64,000 nucleotides of DNA from Rhizosaccharibacter radicis. Lineage in GTDB: Bacteria; Pseudomonadota; Alphaproteobacteria; Acetobacterales; Acetobacteraceae. The translations under genes were made by a program, and so were the position numbers. Positions 44,315 to 53,459 of this stretch are shown here, in pieces. Numbering within the stretch: the first letter of the stretch is position 1; every line of letters starts with the position of its first letter. Below the pieces are notes generated by a model. It was given only the letters and a program-made list of their open reading frames with translations, searched no databases and was not told where the DNA came from. Where the stretch lies: positions 124,001 through 188,000 of the forward strand of contig JAMZEJ010000009.1 in NCBI GenBank assembly GCA_024508355.1. The letters run 5' to 3'.

Positions 44315-44953
44315 TTGGACAGCTTCTTCGATGCCGCCCTGCTGGCGGAGGCCGCCGATCAACTGATCGAGGCCGGCCGGCGCATGGACCGGTTCGGCTG
44401 GGTGCCTTCCTTCGGCGGCAACATCAGCGCCCGGCTGGACGGGCGCTCGATCGCCATCACCCGGTCCGGCGGCCGCAAGGGCTTCCTTGGCCGCGACAAC
44501 ATCATCGCGGTGGACCTGGAAGGCCGGCCGCTGAATGCCGGCGACCGGCCCAGCGCCGAAACGCTGCTGCATTGCCATGTGTACCGCGATCTGCCGGAGG
44601 TGGGTGCGGTGCTGCACGGCCATTCGGTGGCGGCCACCGTGCTGTCGCGGCTGGTGACGGGCCCGGCCATCACCCTCGCCGGCTACGAGATGATCAAGGC
44701 GTTCGAGATCCACCACACCCACGACGTCAGGGTGTCGGTGCCGGTGTTCGAGAACAGCCAGGACATGGAACGGCTGGTGCACGATATCGGGCCGGAACTG
44801 CCCCGGCACATTCCGGGCTACATCCTGCGCGGCCACGGCGCCTATGCGTGGGGGCGCACGGTGGACAACGCGATGGCCAACCTCGAAGCGCTCGAGTTCC
44901 TGCTCCAGTGCGAGCTGGAAACGCTCAAGGTGCGCGGCCTGTCCGCCGCCTGA
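44315..44953 (+). CDS. mtnB: Methylthioribulose-1-phosphate dehydratase
   Basis: 212 residues from TTG 44315, with GGAG about 9 bases upstream. It is a class-II aldolase-fold protein: FGWVPSFGGNISARLDGRSIAITRSGGRKGFL at the N terminus, the zinc-binding AVLHGHSVAATVLSRL, the GYEMIKAFE segment diagnostic of MtnB, and GYILRGHGAYAWGRTV with the third His. MtnB dehydrates methylthioribulose phosphate in the methionine salvage pathway. The other salvage genes (mtnA, mtnC, mtnD) are not next to it, which is a little unusual as mtnB-C-D often cluster. Confidence 0.94.
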   Translation: MDSFFDAALLAEAADQLIEAGRRMDRFGWVPSFGGNISARLDGRSIAITRSGGRKGFLGRDNIIAVDLEGRPLNAGDRPSAETLLHCHVYRDLPEVGAVLHGHSVAATVLSRLVTGPAITLAGYEMIKAFEIHHTHDVRVSVPVFENSQDMERLVHDIGPELPRHIPGYILRGHGAYAWGRTVDNAMANLEALEFLLQCELETLKVRGLSAA

Positions 44954-45035
44954 GGCCTTGGCCGGCAGCCCTACCCCCGGGATCCCGAACGGACGGCCCC
45001 GAGGATGACGGCCGCAAGAGAGGGACGCCTCCGGG

Positions 45036-46100
45036 CTAGCCGCCGGCGGCGGCCAGCAGGGCGTCCACGTCCTCTGGGCGCACGTCCCAGGCCGTGACCA
45101 TCCGCACCGGCACCATCCCCTCCGGGGTGGGCGCCATTCCCGGCATGTACCAGCGATAGAAGCCGAACCCGGCCGCTTCCAGCCGCGCCGCCACGGCTTC
45201 GGGCAGCAGCGCGAACAGCTCGTTGGCCTGCACCGGCTGCAGCAGCCGGGCGCCCGGCAGCCGGGTCAGCCCGTCGGCGAGCCGGGTGGCGGCGGCGTTG
45301 GCGGCGCGGGCGTTGCGCAGCCACAGATCGTCCGCGAGAAACGCGGTGATCTGCGCCGACAGGAAGCGCGCCTTGCTCCAGAGCTGGCCGGCCCGCTTGC
45401 GCCGGCGGGCGAACTCCTCCGCCATGCGGGGCTGGAAGAAGATCACCGCCTCCGCCGCCAGCGCGCCGTTCTTGGTGGCGCCGAAGCACAGCACGTCGAT
45501 GCCGGCCTTCCAGGTCATCTCGGCCGGGGTGCAGCCGAGATGCACCAGGGCGTTGGCGAACCGGGCGCCGTCCATGTGGGTGGCGAGCCCGAGGCGGTGC
45601 GCGCAGGCCGCGAGGGCCCGGATCTCGTCCACCGCATACACCGTGCCCCATTCGGTCGCCTGGGTGAGGCTCAGCGCGTAGGGGCGGCTCTTGTGCACGC
45701 CCAGCGTCCGGCCGGCGGCGACGTGGGCTTCCAGCGCCGGAGCCGACAGCTTGCCGTTCTCGCTGGGCAGCGTCAGCAGCTTGGCGCCCGAGGTGTAGAA
45801 TTCGGGCGCCCCGCACTCGTCGTTGTGGATGTGCGCCGCCTCGTCGCAGTAGACGGCGCCGAACGGCGGCACCAGGGCCGACAGGGCCAGCGCGTTGGCC
45901 GCGGTGCCGGTGGCCACGGGGAACATCACCAGCTCCCCGTGCTCGAACACCCGCCGCAGCTCGGCTTCCAGCGCCGTCGTCCAGCCATCGGCGCCATAGG
46001 ACGGCACGGCGCCCCGGTTGGCCTCCATCAGCGCCGCCATGATCTCCGCACATGCCGGAGAAACGTTGTCGCTGCCGAAGTTCTTCCGTATCTCGCTCAT
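45036..46100 (-). CDS. Low-specificity L-threonine aldolase (beta-eliminating lyase family)
   Basis: 354 residues from ATG 46100; the frame further upstream is antisense to folD. PLP type-I fold features are present: [14 protein letters not shown] at the start, [15 protein letters not shown]-type cofactor loop ([13 protein letters not shown]), [14 protein letters not shown], the Asp in [11 protein letters not shown] and the Schiff-base Lys in [14 protein letters not shown]. It should cleave threonine or allo-threonine to glycine and acetaldehyde. Phenylserine or other beta-hydroxy amino acids are alternatives. The start is divergent from folD, 97 bp away. Confidence 0.93.
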   Translation of the reverse strand: MSEIRKNFGSDNVSPACAEIMAALMEANRGAVPSYGADGWTTALEAELRRVFEHGELVMFPVATGTAANALALSALVPPFGAVYCDEAAHIHNDECGAPEFYTSGAKLLTLPSENGKLSAPALEAHVAAGRTLGVHKSRPYALSLTQATEWGTVYAVDEIRALAACAHRLGLATHMDGARFANALVHLGCTPAEMTWKAGIDVLCFGATKNGALAAEAVIFFQPRMAEEFARRRKRAGQLWSKARFLSAQITAFLADDLWLRNARAANAAATRLADGLTRLPGARLLQPVQANELFALLPEAVAARLEAAGFGFYRWYMPGMAPTPEGMVPVRMVTAWDVRPEDVDALLAAAGG

Positions 46101-46197
46101 GGTCGCCTGTATGGCGCGGCGGCGGGCGCAGCGCCATATCGGCCGCGGCCCGTTCCACGCCCGTCGGCGGGGAACCGCAGCGCAAGGAACAGCACCC

Positions 46198-47214
46198 ATG
46201 AGCCCCGACGGACGCTTCGGCGAGCTTTCCGACGCCGCCGCCGGTTCGGCACCCGGCTCCACGCCCGAGCCTCGAGAGGGCCCGCTCGCCGGACCGCCGG
46301 CCGAGAACGCGATCGCCACCCGGCTGATCGACGGCAAGAGCTATGCGCGGCGGCTCACGGACGCGGTGCGGGCCGACGTGACCCGGCTGAAGAACGAGCA
46401 CGGGCTGCAGCCCGGCCTGGCCGTGGTGCTGGTGGGCCACAACCCGGCCAGCGAGGTGTATGTGCGCTCCAAGATCGCGCACACGGAGGCGGCGGGCATG
46501 CGCTCTGTGTCGCACCTGCTGCCAGGGTCCACCACGGAAGCCGAGCTGCTGGATCTGGTGGGCCGGCTCAACGCCGATCCCGCCATCCACGGCATCCTGG
46601 TGCAGCTGCCGCTTCCCACCGGCATCGACCCGATGGCGGTGACGGACGCGATCCATCCCGACAAGGACGTGGACGGACTCGGGCAGGTGAACGTGGGCCG
46701 CCTGACCCTCGGCCTGCGCGGCCTGGTGCCCTGCACGCCGCTGGGCTGCCTGATGCTGCTGCGGGCCGAGCTGGGCACGCTGCGCGGGCTGCACGCGGTG
46801 GTGGTGGGCAAGTCCAACCTGGTGGGCCGACCGATGGCGCAGCTGCTGCTGCACGAGGATTGCACGGTGACGGTGGCACATCTCCACACGCCAGATGTCG
46901 GCGCGCTGGCCGCGCAGGCGGACATCCTGGTGGTGGCCACGGGGCAGAAGGGCCTGGTGCGGCGTGACTGGATCAAGCCTGGCGCCACCGTGATCGACGT
47001 GGGCATCACCCGGGTCGCGACCGCCGAGGGCCGTACCCGGCTGGTGGGCGACGTCCAGTTCGACGAGGCGCTGGGCCGCGCGGGACGGATCACCCCGGTG
47101 CCGGGCGGGGTGGGGCCGATGACCATCGCCTGCCTGCTGCGCAACACGCTGCGGGCCGCGCGGCTGAGCATCGGTCTGCCCGACGACGAGCCGGCATTGC
47201 GGCGTGCCGACTGA
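46198..47214 (+). CDS. folD: Bifunctional methylenetetrahydrofolate dehydrogenase / methenyltetrahydrofolate cyclohydrolase
   Basis: 338 residues; ATG 46198 has AAGGAA 7 bases upstream. A 40-residue Ala/Pro/Gly leader precedes the FolD core, so the protein is longer than the usual 285-300. Core motifs are [16 protein letters not shown], which holds the catalytic Tyr and Lys, [30 protein letters not shown] for NADP binding, and [16 protein letters not shown]. It interconverts methylene- and formyl-tetrahydrofolate for purine, methionine and glycine metabolism. Confidence 0.97.
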   Translation: MSPDGRFGELSDAAAGSAPGSTPEPREGPLAGPPAENAIATRLIDGKSYARRLTDAVRADVTRLKNEHGLQPGLAVVLVGHNPASEVYVRSKIAHTEAAGMRSVSHLLPGSTTEAELLDLVGRLNADPAIHGILVQLPLPTGIDPMAVTDAIHPDKDVDGLGQVNVGRLTLGLRGLVPCTPLGCLMLLRAELGTLRGLHAVVVGKSNLVGRPMAQLLLHEDCTVTVAHLHTPDVGALAAQADILVVATGQKGLVRRDWIKPGATVIDVGITRVATAEGRTRLVGDVQFDEALGRAGRITPVPGGVGPMTIACLLRNTLRAARLSIGLPDDEPALRRAD

Positions 47215-47223
47215 CGCCGGAAC

Positions 47224-47247
47224 GGGGAACCGCGTCCGCGGCTCCCC
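47224..47247. terminator. Probable terminator between folD and a ferritin-like gene
   Basis: A 10-bp stem GGGGAACCGC/GCGGCTCCCC with one A-C mismatch and a four-base loop lies 10 bp after the folD stop, between convergent genes. Confidence 0.4.
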
Positions 47248-47304
47248 TGACGGCCCTATGGCCCGTTCCGGCTCCGTCCTGCGTTCCCCAACGGGGATCC
47301 GGGA

Positions 47305-47826
47305 TCAGACCGGTTCCTGCACCGGCGCGGCCTGACGGTTGACGCGTTCTTCCGCGAGCGCGGAAAGCTTGCGGTCCGTGGCCTTTTCCTCGTCCAGCGT
47401 CGGGCGCAGCGCATCCGCGATGTCCGTGCGGCCGAGCTGGGTCGCGATGGCGATGATGGTGCCGTAGCGGGCAATCTCGTAATGCTCGACCGCCTGCGCC
47501 GACCCGACCAGCGCCACCTGCAGCACCTCGGGATCGTCCACGTCGGAGGCGACCTCGTTGGCTTCCTTGATGATGCCGTCGATCGCCTGGCAGGTGGCGC
47601 CCTTGGCCTCGCTGCCGTGCAGCCGGAACGCCTGCTCCAGCCGACCGATCTGGGTCTCGGTTTCCCGCAGATGGGCCTCGAACGCCGACCGCACCGCCGG
47701 GTCGCCCGACTTCTCGATCATCCGCGGCAGCGCTTTGGTGATCTGCTGCTCGGCGTAATAGATGTCCTGCAGCAGGTGCAGCAGCAGGTCGTCGAGCGTC
47801 TTGATCGGCTTGGTGAAAAAGCCCAT
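47305..47826 (-). CDS. Ferritin-like DUF892 protein (YciE/YciF family)
   Basis: 173 residues, the usual length. ATG 47826 has GGAGG 5 bases upstream. The typical start is TLDDLLLHLLQDIYYAEQQI, followed by SAFEAHLRETETQIGRLEQAF and QAVEHYEIARYGTIIAIA, whose Glu and His residues form the di-iron site of the four-helix bundle. Members respond to osmotic or general stress. The C-terminal 20 residues are a short polar tail. It is convergent with folD. Confidence 0.95.
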   Translation of the reverse strand: MGFFTKPIKTLDDLLLHLLQDIYYAEQQITKALPRMIEKSGDPAVRSAFEAHLRETETQIGRLEQAFRLHGSEAKGATCQAIDGIIKEANEVASDVDDPEVLQVALVGSAQAVEHYEIARYGTIIAIATQLGRTDIADALRPTLDEEKATDRKLSALAEERVNRQAAPVQEPV

Positions 47827-47945
47827 CGGAGCCTCCGGTTCATGCGTGGCGGGATGGTCGTCAACGCTGAACGTGGAGCCGGTTCGGGACGGCGCGCCGC
47901 ACTTCGCTGTGAGGAACCGCCGCCGCCATGGACTCCCTCGGCGCG

Positions 47946-49097
47946 TCAGGACGCCAGAAAGCGCTTGAACCGCCGGGCCACCTCGTGCGGCGCCACGGTG
48001 GGACGCCCCAGCACCTTCATCGAGCCCGGCGCGATCCGCGCGTGCAGCAGCACCGGCCCGTCCGCCGCCAGCGCCGCGCGCATTCCGCGCTCGAAGCCGG
48101 CCTCGTCGTCGGCCTTGATCGCCAGCGCGTAGCCGCAGGCGCGCGCCACCTCGGCGAACTCCACCGACGCCGACACGGTGGCCTGCCCGCCGGTCGAGTC
48201 GTGCGTCTCGTTGTCCAGCACCACGTGCACGAGGTTGCGCGGCCGGTAGGCGCCGATCGTGGCGAAGGAGCCGAGCTTCATCAGCGCGGCGCCATCGCCG
48301 TCCAGCACCACCACCGGGCGGTCGGGCCTCGTGAGCGCAACACCCAGGGCCATGCCGGAGGCGCCGCCCATGGAGCCGACCTGGTAGAGATGCTGCGGCC
48401 GGTCGGCCAGGGTGAAGAGTTCGCGCCCGCATTTGCCGGTGGTGGCCACCACCGCCGCCGCCTCGGGTAGGATCGCCAGCAGCCGTTCCAGCAGCCGGGC
48501 CCGCGCCGGCCGGCCGTCGCCGCCGCGCTCGTCGCGCAGCTCGCCGGGGGCGGGAAGCACGCGCGGCGCCTGATCCAGGGTCTCGTCGGCGACGCTTCCT
48601 TGTTCCATCACCAGCCCGAACGGCAGGCTGTCGGCCTCGAAGCGCGCGATGGCGGCGTCCAGTGCGGGGGCGATGTCGCTGCCCTCCGCCGGGAACGGCC
48701 GGTTCGGCACGCCGCACAGATCGAGCAGTTGCTGGGTGATCCGGCCCATCAGCACGTGCTGCGGCTCGTCCTTGACGCCCGGCTGGCCGCGCCAGGTGGT
48801 GAGCAGCAGCAGCGGGATCCGGAACGGCTCGTTGAGCGAGGTGAGCGGGTTGACGCAGTTGCCGAGGCCCGAGTTCTGGCAGATCACCACCCCGCCGCGG
48901 CCGCCGAGCCAGGCCCCGGCGGCGATCGCCACCGCCTCCCCCTCGCTGGCGGCGCCCACATAATCGAGCGCGCCCCCCTGCCCGCCGGCGCCGATCACCC
49001 GGTTGATCATGGGCGTGAGGAAGGAACAGGGCACGCCGCTGTAGAAATCGAGTCCCCGCGCGGTGGCGGCATCGATGAAGTCCTGGGCCTGGATCAT
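47946..49097 (-). CDS. aepY: Phosphonopyruvate decarboxylase
   Basis: 383 residues of the ThDP-dependent enzyme class. The N-terminal Pyr domain includes GLDFYSGVPCSFLTPMIN and the catalytic Glu region AASEGEAVAIAAGAWL. The PP domain has GSMGGASGMALGVA and VVVLDGDGAALMKLGS with the downstream Asn in HVVLDNETHDSTGG, which completes the GDG-N ThDP motif. It turns phosphonopyruvate into phosphonoacetaldehyde, the irreversible step that pulls the PEP mutase equilibrium toward phosphonate. It follows the PEP mutase fusion and a small lipoprotein gene on the same strand. phnW, for the next step, is about 44 kb away. Confidence 0.95.
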   Translation of the reverse strand: MIQAQDFIDAATARGLDFYSGVPCSFLTPMINRVIGAGGQGGALDYVGAASEGEAVAIAAGAWLGGRGGVVICQNSGLGNCVNPLTSLNEPFRIPLLLLTTWRGQPGVKDEPQHVLMGRITQQLLDLCGVPNRPFPAEGSDIAPALDAAIARFEADSLPFGLVMEQGSVADETLDQAPRVLPAPGELRDERGGDGRPARARLLERLLAILPEAAAVVATTGKCGRELFTLADRPQHLYQVGSMGGASGMALGVALTRPDRPVVVLDGDGAALMKLGSFATIGAYRPRNLVHVVLDNETHDSTGGQATVSASVEFAEVARACGYALAIKADDEAGFERGMRAALAADGPVLLHARIAPGSMKVLGRPTVAPHEVARRFKRFLAS

Positions 49098-49232
49098 GCG
49101 CGCGGGATTAGGCCGTTCCGCAACGAAGCGCCAGAGTTGGAGCGCCAGAAAACGGGGGCGCCAAAGACGAGCGCGGGGGACGGACCGCCAGGAATGAAAA
49201 CTCGGGGCGGCGCGGGCGGGCGGCGATCCGGA

Positions 49233-49562
49233 TCAGCGCAGTTGCAGCGTGGGCGGGGGCAGCTGGTCGGAAGGGGTGGCGAGGCGGCTGCCCGTCAGCG
49301 TGATCGGCCGGCCCTTGTCCTTCGCCACGAACGGCACGTTCAGGCTGGTGGCGAGCTGCTGGAAATAGGCGTCTCCGGTCAGGTCGAGCGGCCGGTTCGG
49401 GGCGCACGAGCCGGCCGCGGCCTGGAACGGCATCTGCCGCAGCGGGTAGTCGTAGAGCCGGTGGATGCATTGGGCATCGGCGCTGACCCCGGTGCGGGTA
49501 TCGGCCCCGGAACAGGCGGCGAGCGGCAGCAGCAGGATCAGCGGAACGGCGCGCGCGGACAT
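49233..49562 (-). CDS. Small lipoprotein inside the phosphonate locus
   Basis: 109 residues; ATG 49562 has AGGAG at 8 bases. The signal ends in a lipobox (AVPLILLLPLAACSG), so the mature protein begins with a lipidated Cys. The rest (ADAQCIHRLYDYPLRQMPFQ, GDAYFQQLATSLNVPFVAKD) holds two further Cys residues that could form a disulfide. No family is recognised. It lies between the PEP mutase fusion (89 bp upstream) and aepY (135 bp downstream) on the same strand. It may be an envelope partner of the phosphonate system or a passenger gene. Confidence 0.8.
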   Translation of the reverse strand: MSARAVPLILLLPLAACSGADTRTGVSADAQCIHRLYDYPLRQMPFQAAAGSCAPNRPLDLTGDAYFQQLATSLNVPFVAKDKGRPITLTGSRLATPSDQLPPPTLQLR

Positions 49563-49651
49563 CGGCCGGTCTCCTTCACGACGAGCGGATGGTGACTGAT
49601 ACGGCGGGCGAGCGCGCCCGTTCCCCCGCGACGGGAAACGGGCGCCGGTTC

Positions 49652-51505
49652 TCAGGAGAAGTTGCGGGCGTCGGCCAGGTCGGCCAGCGTGTCCACGTCG
49701 ATCCAGTGGCCGGTGATGTAGTGCACGGCCACCGGATGCTTGGCGGCGAGGCGCGACAACAGGGCCGGGATGTCGGCGGCGTCCGCCACGCCCTCGGCGC
49801 GCATGGCGTCGAGCTCGGCGCGGACCAGCGCGGCGCCCCTCGGGCTGAGCCGCAGCAGGCCGATCCACTCGCCGTGGCTTTCGGCGGCGGACACCGCGCC
49901 GATGGAGCGCAGGGTGGCGGGCGCGTCGTCGAGATAATCGGCCGAGAAGGGCTTGTCGGCCAGCACCAGGTCGCGCGGATGCGGATCGTGGGCGCCCCCG
50001 CGCTGCCCGCGCTGGCGCAGCGCGTCCACCGCCACCGCGATGTCGGCATCCACGCCCATCAGCGCGTCCAGGATGTAGCGGCGGAACAGCACGTCGCCAT
50101 ACACCACCACGGTGTCGCCGCCGGCGTGCTCGGTCTGGAGCCGGCTCTCGGCGCACAGGAGCGAACCGAGTTCGCCGGTGCTGTCGAACCGGTCGTTGTC
50201 GAGCAGGGTGAGCCCCTGCGCCGGGACCGTGTCGGGGTTGATGGCGTCCTTGGCGAAGCCGCGCACCACCGCGACGTCGCGCACGCCGCCCTGGTGCAGC
50301 GTGTCGATGAGCTGCGCCAGCAGCGGCCGGCCCCGCACGTCGAGCATGCATTTCGGGCGGTCGGCGGTGAGCGTGCCCAGCGCTTCCCCGCGGGAAGCGG
50401 CCAGCACCACGGCGCGCACGGCGCCCTGGCCCTTCGCGGCGGCGGAGAGGTCGCCGGGGGCCGCGGTGGCCTCGGCGAGCGCCGCTTCGGCCACGGCGTC
50501 CGATGCGGGACCGACCACGGGAAGATAGCGCGCGCCCGCTTCCTCCAGCTCGTCGTTGTTCATCAGCGAGAAGATGTCCTTCACGCTGGCGATGCGGCCT
50601 TCCACCTCGCCCAGATGCTGGTCGGCCTGGATGCGCGCCGCGGTTTCGCGCATGGCGGTGATGGAGGAGCGCATCAGGTGGTTGGCCCAGATCACCGTGC
50701 TCACCCCCATCTTGCGGAAGGCGGCGGTGGGGGTGCCGTAGTACATGGTGGGCACGATCACCACCGGGCAGCGGTCGCCCCAGCGCTCCATGAAGCCCGC
50801 GATCTCGTGCGCGGTGCGCTTCTTGGAGTGGATCAGGATCGCGTCGGCGCCGGCGGCGTGGTACGCCTCGGCGCGGCGGATCGCCTCGTCCATGGAATGG
50901 CCGGAGATCAGCGCCTCCACGCGGGCGACCACGCAGAAATCGTCGTCCGGCTGGCTGTCCTTGGCGGCGCGGAGGCGGCCGGCGAACTCGTGGATGTCGG
51001 CCAGCGGCTGGGCCTCGCCGATGAAGCTGTTGGTCTTGGGAAACAGCTTGTCCTCGAGGCACACCCCGGCCACGCCGCGCTCGCACAGCTTGCGGACCAG
51101 CCGGCGCACGTTGTTGAAGTTGCCGTAGCCGGTGTCGCCGTCCAGCAGGATCGGCAGGGTGGTGGCGTCCGCCATGTACTCGACCTGGTCGAGCACCTGG
51201 GTCCAGGACGCCTCGTTGTTGTCGCGCAAGCCCAGCGCCGCGGACATGCTGAGCCCGGAGCCCCAGATGCCCTCGAAGCCGGCTTCCTCGGCGATCTTCG
51301 CCGACACGCCGCTGTGCGCTTCCATCAGGAAGGCCATCTCCTGGCGGCGCAGCATGTCGCGCAGGCGCCGGAAGCGCGAGGCGGGCGGGGATGGCGGCGA
51401 GACGGAAAAGCTGGTTCCGGAACCGAGATCGTCGGGCCCGCGGACGGCGTCCGGCCCCATAACCGCGTCAGGCTTCAATTTGCGAACTTCCCGTCGAACT
51501 GTCAT
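49652..51505 (-). CDS. Phosphoenolpyruvate mutase fused to a nucleotidyltransferase domain
   Basis: 617 residues from ATG 51505 (51529 is an alternative). Residues about 50-335 are PEP mutase: [33 protein letters not shown] and the diagnostic [11 protein letters not shown] near 148. This enzyme converts PEP to phosphonopyruvate, the entry to nearly all natural phosphonates. A linker leads to a nucleotidyltransferase fold (about 375-617: [54 protein letters not shown]). Fusions of this kind (PntC-like) activate aminoethylphosphonate to CMP-aminoethylphosphonate. The glycine-rich loop is altered (AASRG instead of AAGxG), so this copy may be impaired. It is divergent from a second nucleotidyltransferase across 60 bp. 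Confidence 0.94.
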   Translation of the reverse strand: MTVRREVRKLKPDAVMGPDAVRGPDDLGSGTSFSVSPPSPPASRFRRLRDMLRRQEMAFLMEAHSGVSAKIAEEAGFEGIWGSGLSMSAALGLRDNNEASWTQVLDQVEYMADATTLPILLDGDTGYGNFNNVRRLVRKLCERGVAGVCLEDKLFPKTNSFIGEAQPLADIHEFAGRLRAAKDSQPDDDFCVVARVEALISGHSMDEAIRRAEAYHAAGADAILIHSKKRTAHEIAGFMERWGDRCPVVIVPTMYYGTPTAAFRKMGVSTVIWANHLMRSSITAMRETAARIQADQHLGEVEGRIASVKDIFSLMNNDELEEAGARYLPVVGPASDAVAEAALAEATAAPGDLSAAAKGQGAVRAVVLAASRGEALGTLTADRPKCMLDVRGRPLLAQLIDTLHQGGVRDVAVVRGFAKDAINPDTVPAQGLTLLDNDRFDSTGELGSLLCAESRLQTEHAGGDTVVVYGDVLFRRYILDALMGVDADIAVAVDALRQRGQRGGAHDPHPRDLVLADKPFSADYLDDAPATLRSIGAVSAAESHGEWIGLLRLSPRGAALVRAELDAMRAEGVADAADIPALLSRLAAKHPVAVHYITGHWIDVDTLADLADARNFS

Positions 51506-51565
51506 GTTTCCGTCCAACTCCTGCCTCATCGCGGTCGCCGCGGCCACTGAAAAAGATTCACATCG
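51506..51565. promoter_or_regulatory. 60-bp divergent promoter region of the phosphonate locus
   Basis: Only 60 bp separate the PEP mutase fusion and the rightward nucleotidyltransferase. Both promoters must overlap here or within the coding ends, which would couple the two halves of the locus. No clear -35/-10 pair could be fixed by eye. Confidence 0.4.
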
Positions 51566-52396
51566 ATGCTGCATGCCTTCCGGCCGCCCGCGGTCCTGAT
51601 CCTGGCGGCCGGGCGGGGCCGGCGCCTGGGGCCGGACGCGCCGGAGCGGCCGAAGGTGCTGCTGCCGTTCGGTGGCCGCACGCTGCTGGACCGCCATCTG
51701 CACCTGCTGGAAGAAGCGGGCGCCGGGCCGGTGACCATCGTGACCGGCTTCGAGGCCGGGCAGATCGAGCACGAGCTGGTGCGGCTGGGGCGCCGCGACG
51801 AGGTGACGCTGCTGCACAATCCGCACTGGCGGGAAGGCAGCGTGGTGTCGCTCGACGCGGGGCGTCCGGTGCTGGACGCGGCCGCGGAAGCGGGAACGTC
51901 CGTGGTGCTGATGGACGGCGACGTGCTGTACGACCGGCGGCTGCTGGACCGGCTGCTGTCCAGCGCCCACCCCGGCGCCCTGCTGCTCGACCGGGAGATC
52001 GAGCCGGGCGACGAGCCGGTGAAGATCTGCGTCCGCGACCGGCGGGACGCGGACCCTGTGATCGTGGATTTCGACAAGCGCCCCGACGGCGCGCCCGGCG
52101 AGGGCTATGACTGGCATGGAGAGTCGGTCGGCTTCTTCCGGCTGTCGGCCGCGATCGCCAGCGCGCTGGCCCTGCGCGCCCATGCCCTTGCGCAGGGCGA
52201 CGGCCGGGCGCTGGAATACGAGACGCCGCTGCGCGCGCTGATCCGGGAGGATGCCGCGCGGGCCGCTGCCGGGGGGGCGGCCTCCTTCGGTTTCGAGGAC
52301 ATCAGCGGTCTACCCTGGACGGAGATCGATTTCGTGGAAGATTTGCGAAAGGCGGAAGCCCTGCTGCCGCTGCTGCAAGGAGAACGCGCGGCATGA
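51566..52396 (+). CDS. Stand-alone nucleotidyltransferase, candidate phosphonate cytidylyltransferase
   Basis: 276 residues with an intact nucleotidyltransferase core: [13 protein letters not shown], then [20 protein letters not shown] with the conserved Lys, [29 protein letters not shown] and the metal-binding [16 protein letters not shown]. The C-terminal part contains [13 protein letters not shown] and [20 protein letters not shown], as in sugar-phosphate and PntC-type cytidylyltransferases. It probably joins CTP to a phosphonate such as aminoethylphosphonate. Because the fused copy has a changed loop, this one is the likelier active enzyme. Its stop overlaps the dioxygenase start as ATGA. 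Confidence 0.88.
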   Translation: MLHAFRPPAVLILAAGRGRRLGPDAPERPKVLLPFGGRTLLDRHLHLLEEAGAGPVTIVTGFEAGQIEHELVRLGRRDEVTLLHNPHWREGSVVSLDAGRPVLDAAAEAGTSVVLMDGDVLYDRRLLDRLLSSAHPGALLLDREIEPGDEPVKICVRDRRDADPVIVDFDKRPDGAPGEGYDWHGESVGFFRLSAAIASALALRAHALAQGDGRALEYETPLRALIREDAARAAAGGAASFGFEDISGLPWTEIDFVEDLRKAEALLPLLQGERAA

Positions 52397-53193
52397 ACGC
52401 CATCTCTCAGGACCGCCCGCGGTCGGACGCCCCCGGCGTCGGCGACCGGGCGCCCACCGCGGCCGAAACCGCGTTCTGGGCGGAAAAGGGCTATCTCGTG
52501 GTGCCGAACTTCTTCTCGGCCGCGGACACCGACGCCCTGGTGCGCTGGACCGGCGAGGTGCAGTCCGCCCCCGAGGTGCCAGGCAGCCAGATGGTCTATT
52601 ACGAGGACAGCCTCCTGGAGGCCGGCACGCGCGTGGTGCAGCGGATCGAGGATTTCTGCCCCCATCACGAGGGGATGGACCGGATCGCGCGCCATGGCGC
52701 GCTGTCGCGTTGGCTCGCGGCGCTGATGGGCGGCGAGACCGTGCTGTTCAAGGACAAGATCAACTTCAAGTATCCGGGCGGCGACGGCTTCAAGGCGCAC
52801 CAGGACCAGCAGGCCGGCTGGACCGAGTTCGCGCCCCTGTTCGTGACGGCGCTGGTCACCATCGACCGCGCGACCGAAGCCAACGGGTGCCTGGAGATCG
52901 CCACCGCGCCTCGTCCGCAGGGCCTGATCGGTGCTGAATGGACGCCGCTGTCCGAGGACGAGCTGGGCCTGCAGCCGGTGCCGACCGAGCCCGGGGACGT
53001 GATCTTCTTCGACAGCTACGTGCCGCACGCCTCCAAGCCGAACTTCACCGACGGCGCGCGGCGGGTGCTGTATCTCACCTACAACCGCGAGGATGCGGGC
53101 GACCATCGCCGTCGCTACTTCACGGAAAAGCGCGCCGCCTTCCCGCCCGACATCGAACGGGCGCCCGGCAGCCGCTACGTGTTCCGGGTCTGA
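52393..53193 (+). CDS. PhyH-family Fe(II)/2-oxoglutarate dioxygenase, candidate aminoethylphosphonate hydroxylase
   Basis: 266 residues. The iron triad is His136-x-Asp138 (KAHQDQQAGW) and His212 (SYVPHASKPN), with the 2-oxoglutarate Arg in GARRVLYLTYN. The segment VLFKDKINFKYPGGDGFKAHQD resembles PhnY-type enzymes, which hydroxylate 2-aminoethylphosphonate at carbon 1. PhnZ, the catabolic partner that would cleave the product, is absent, and the gene is translationally coupled to the nucleotidyltransferase. So it may install a 1-hydroxy group on a phosphonate product rather than degrade it. Other phosphonate or lipid substrates are possible. Confidence 0.88.
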   Translation: MNAISQDRPRSDAPGVGDRAPTAAETAFWAEKGYLVVPNFFSAADTDALVRWTGEVQSAPEVPGSQMVYYEDSLLEAGTRVVQRIEDFCPHHEGMDRIARHGALSRWLAALMGGETVLFKDKINFKYPGGDGFKAHQDQQAGWTEFAPLFVTALVTIDRATEANGCLEIATAPRPQGLIGAEWTPLSEDELGLQPVPTEPGDVIFFDSYVPHASKPNFTDGARRVLYLTYNREDAGDHRRRYFTEKRAAFPPDIERAPGSRYVFRV

Positions 53194-53459
53194 TCGGCCG
53201 GCCGGCGCCGGACATGGAGGGGGCGGAGGAGTCCGCTCCTTTTTCCTGTCCGCGTCCCGGAAAGGGCGGACCGGGGCGAGCGATCTCCCCGCGTCACGGC
53301 GCCGGCGGCTCGCGCGGCTGTCATCCCGGCCGCGATCTTTCGCGTCACAGTGTGGCACCGCTGCTCTGGCGTGTGGCCCCCGTCCCTTCTAGGGATGCTT
53401 CATCCTCATCATCAGGATTCGCCGCCCCTGGACCGGCGAAACGGAAGGCGGGACGGTTC

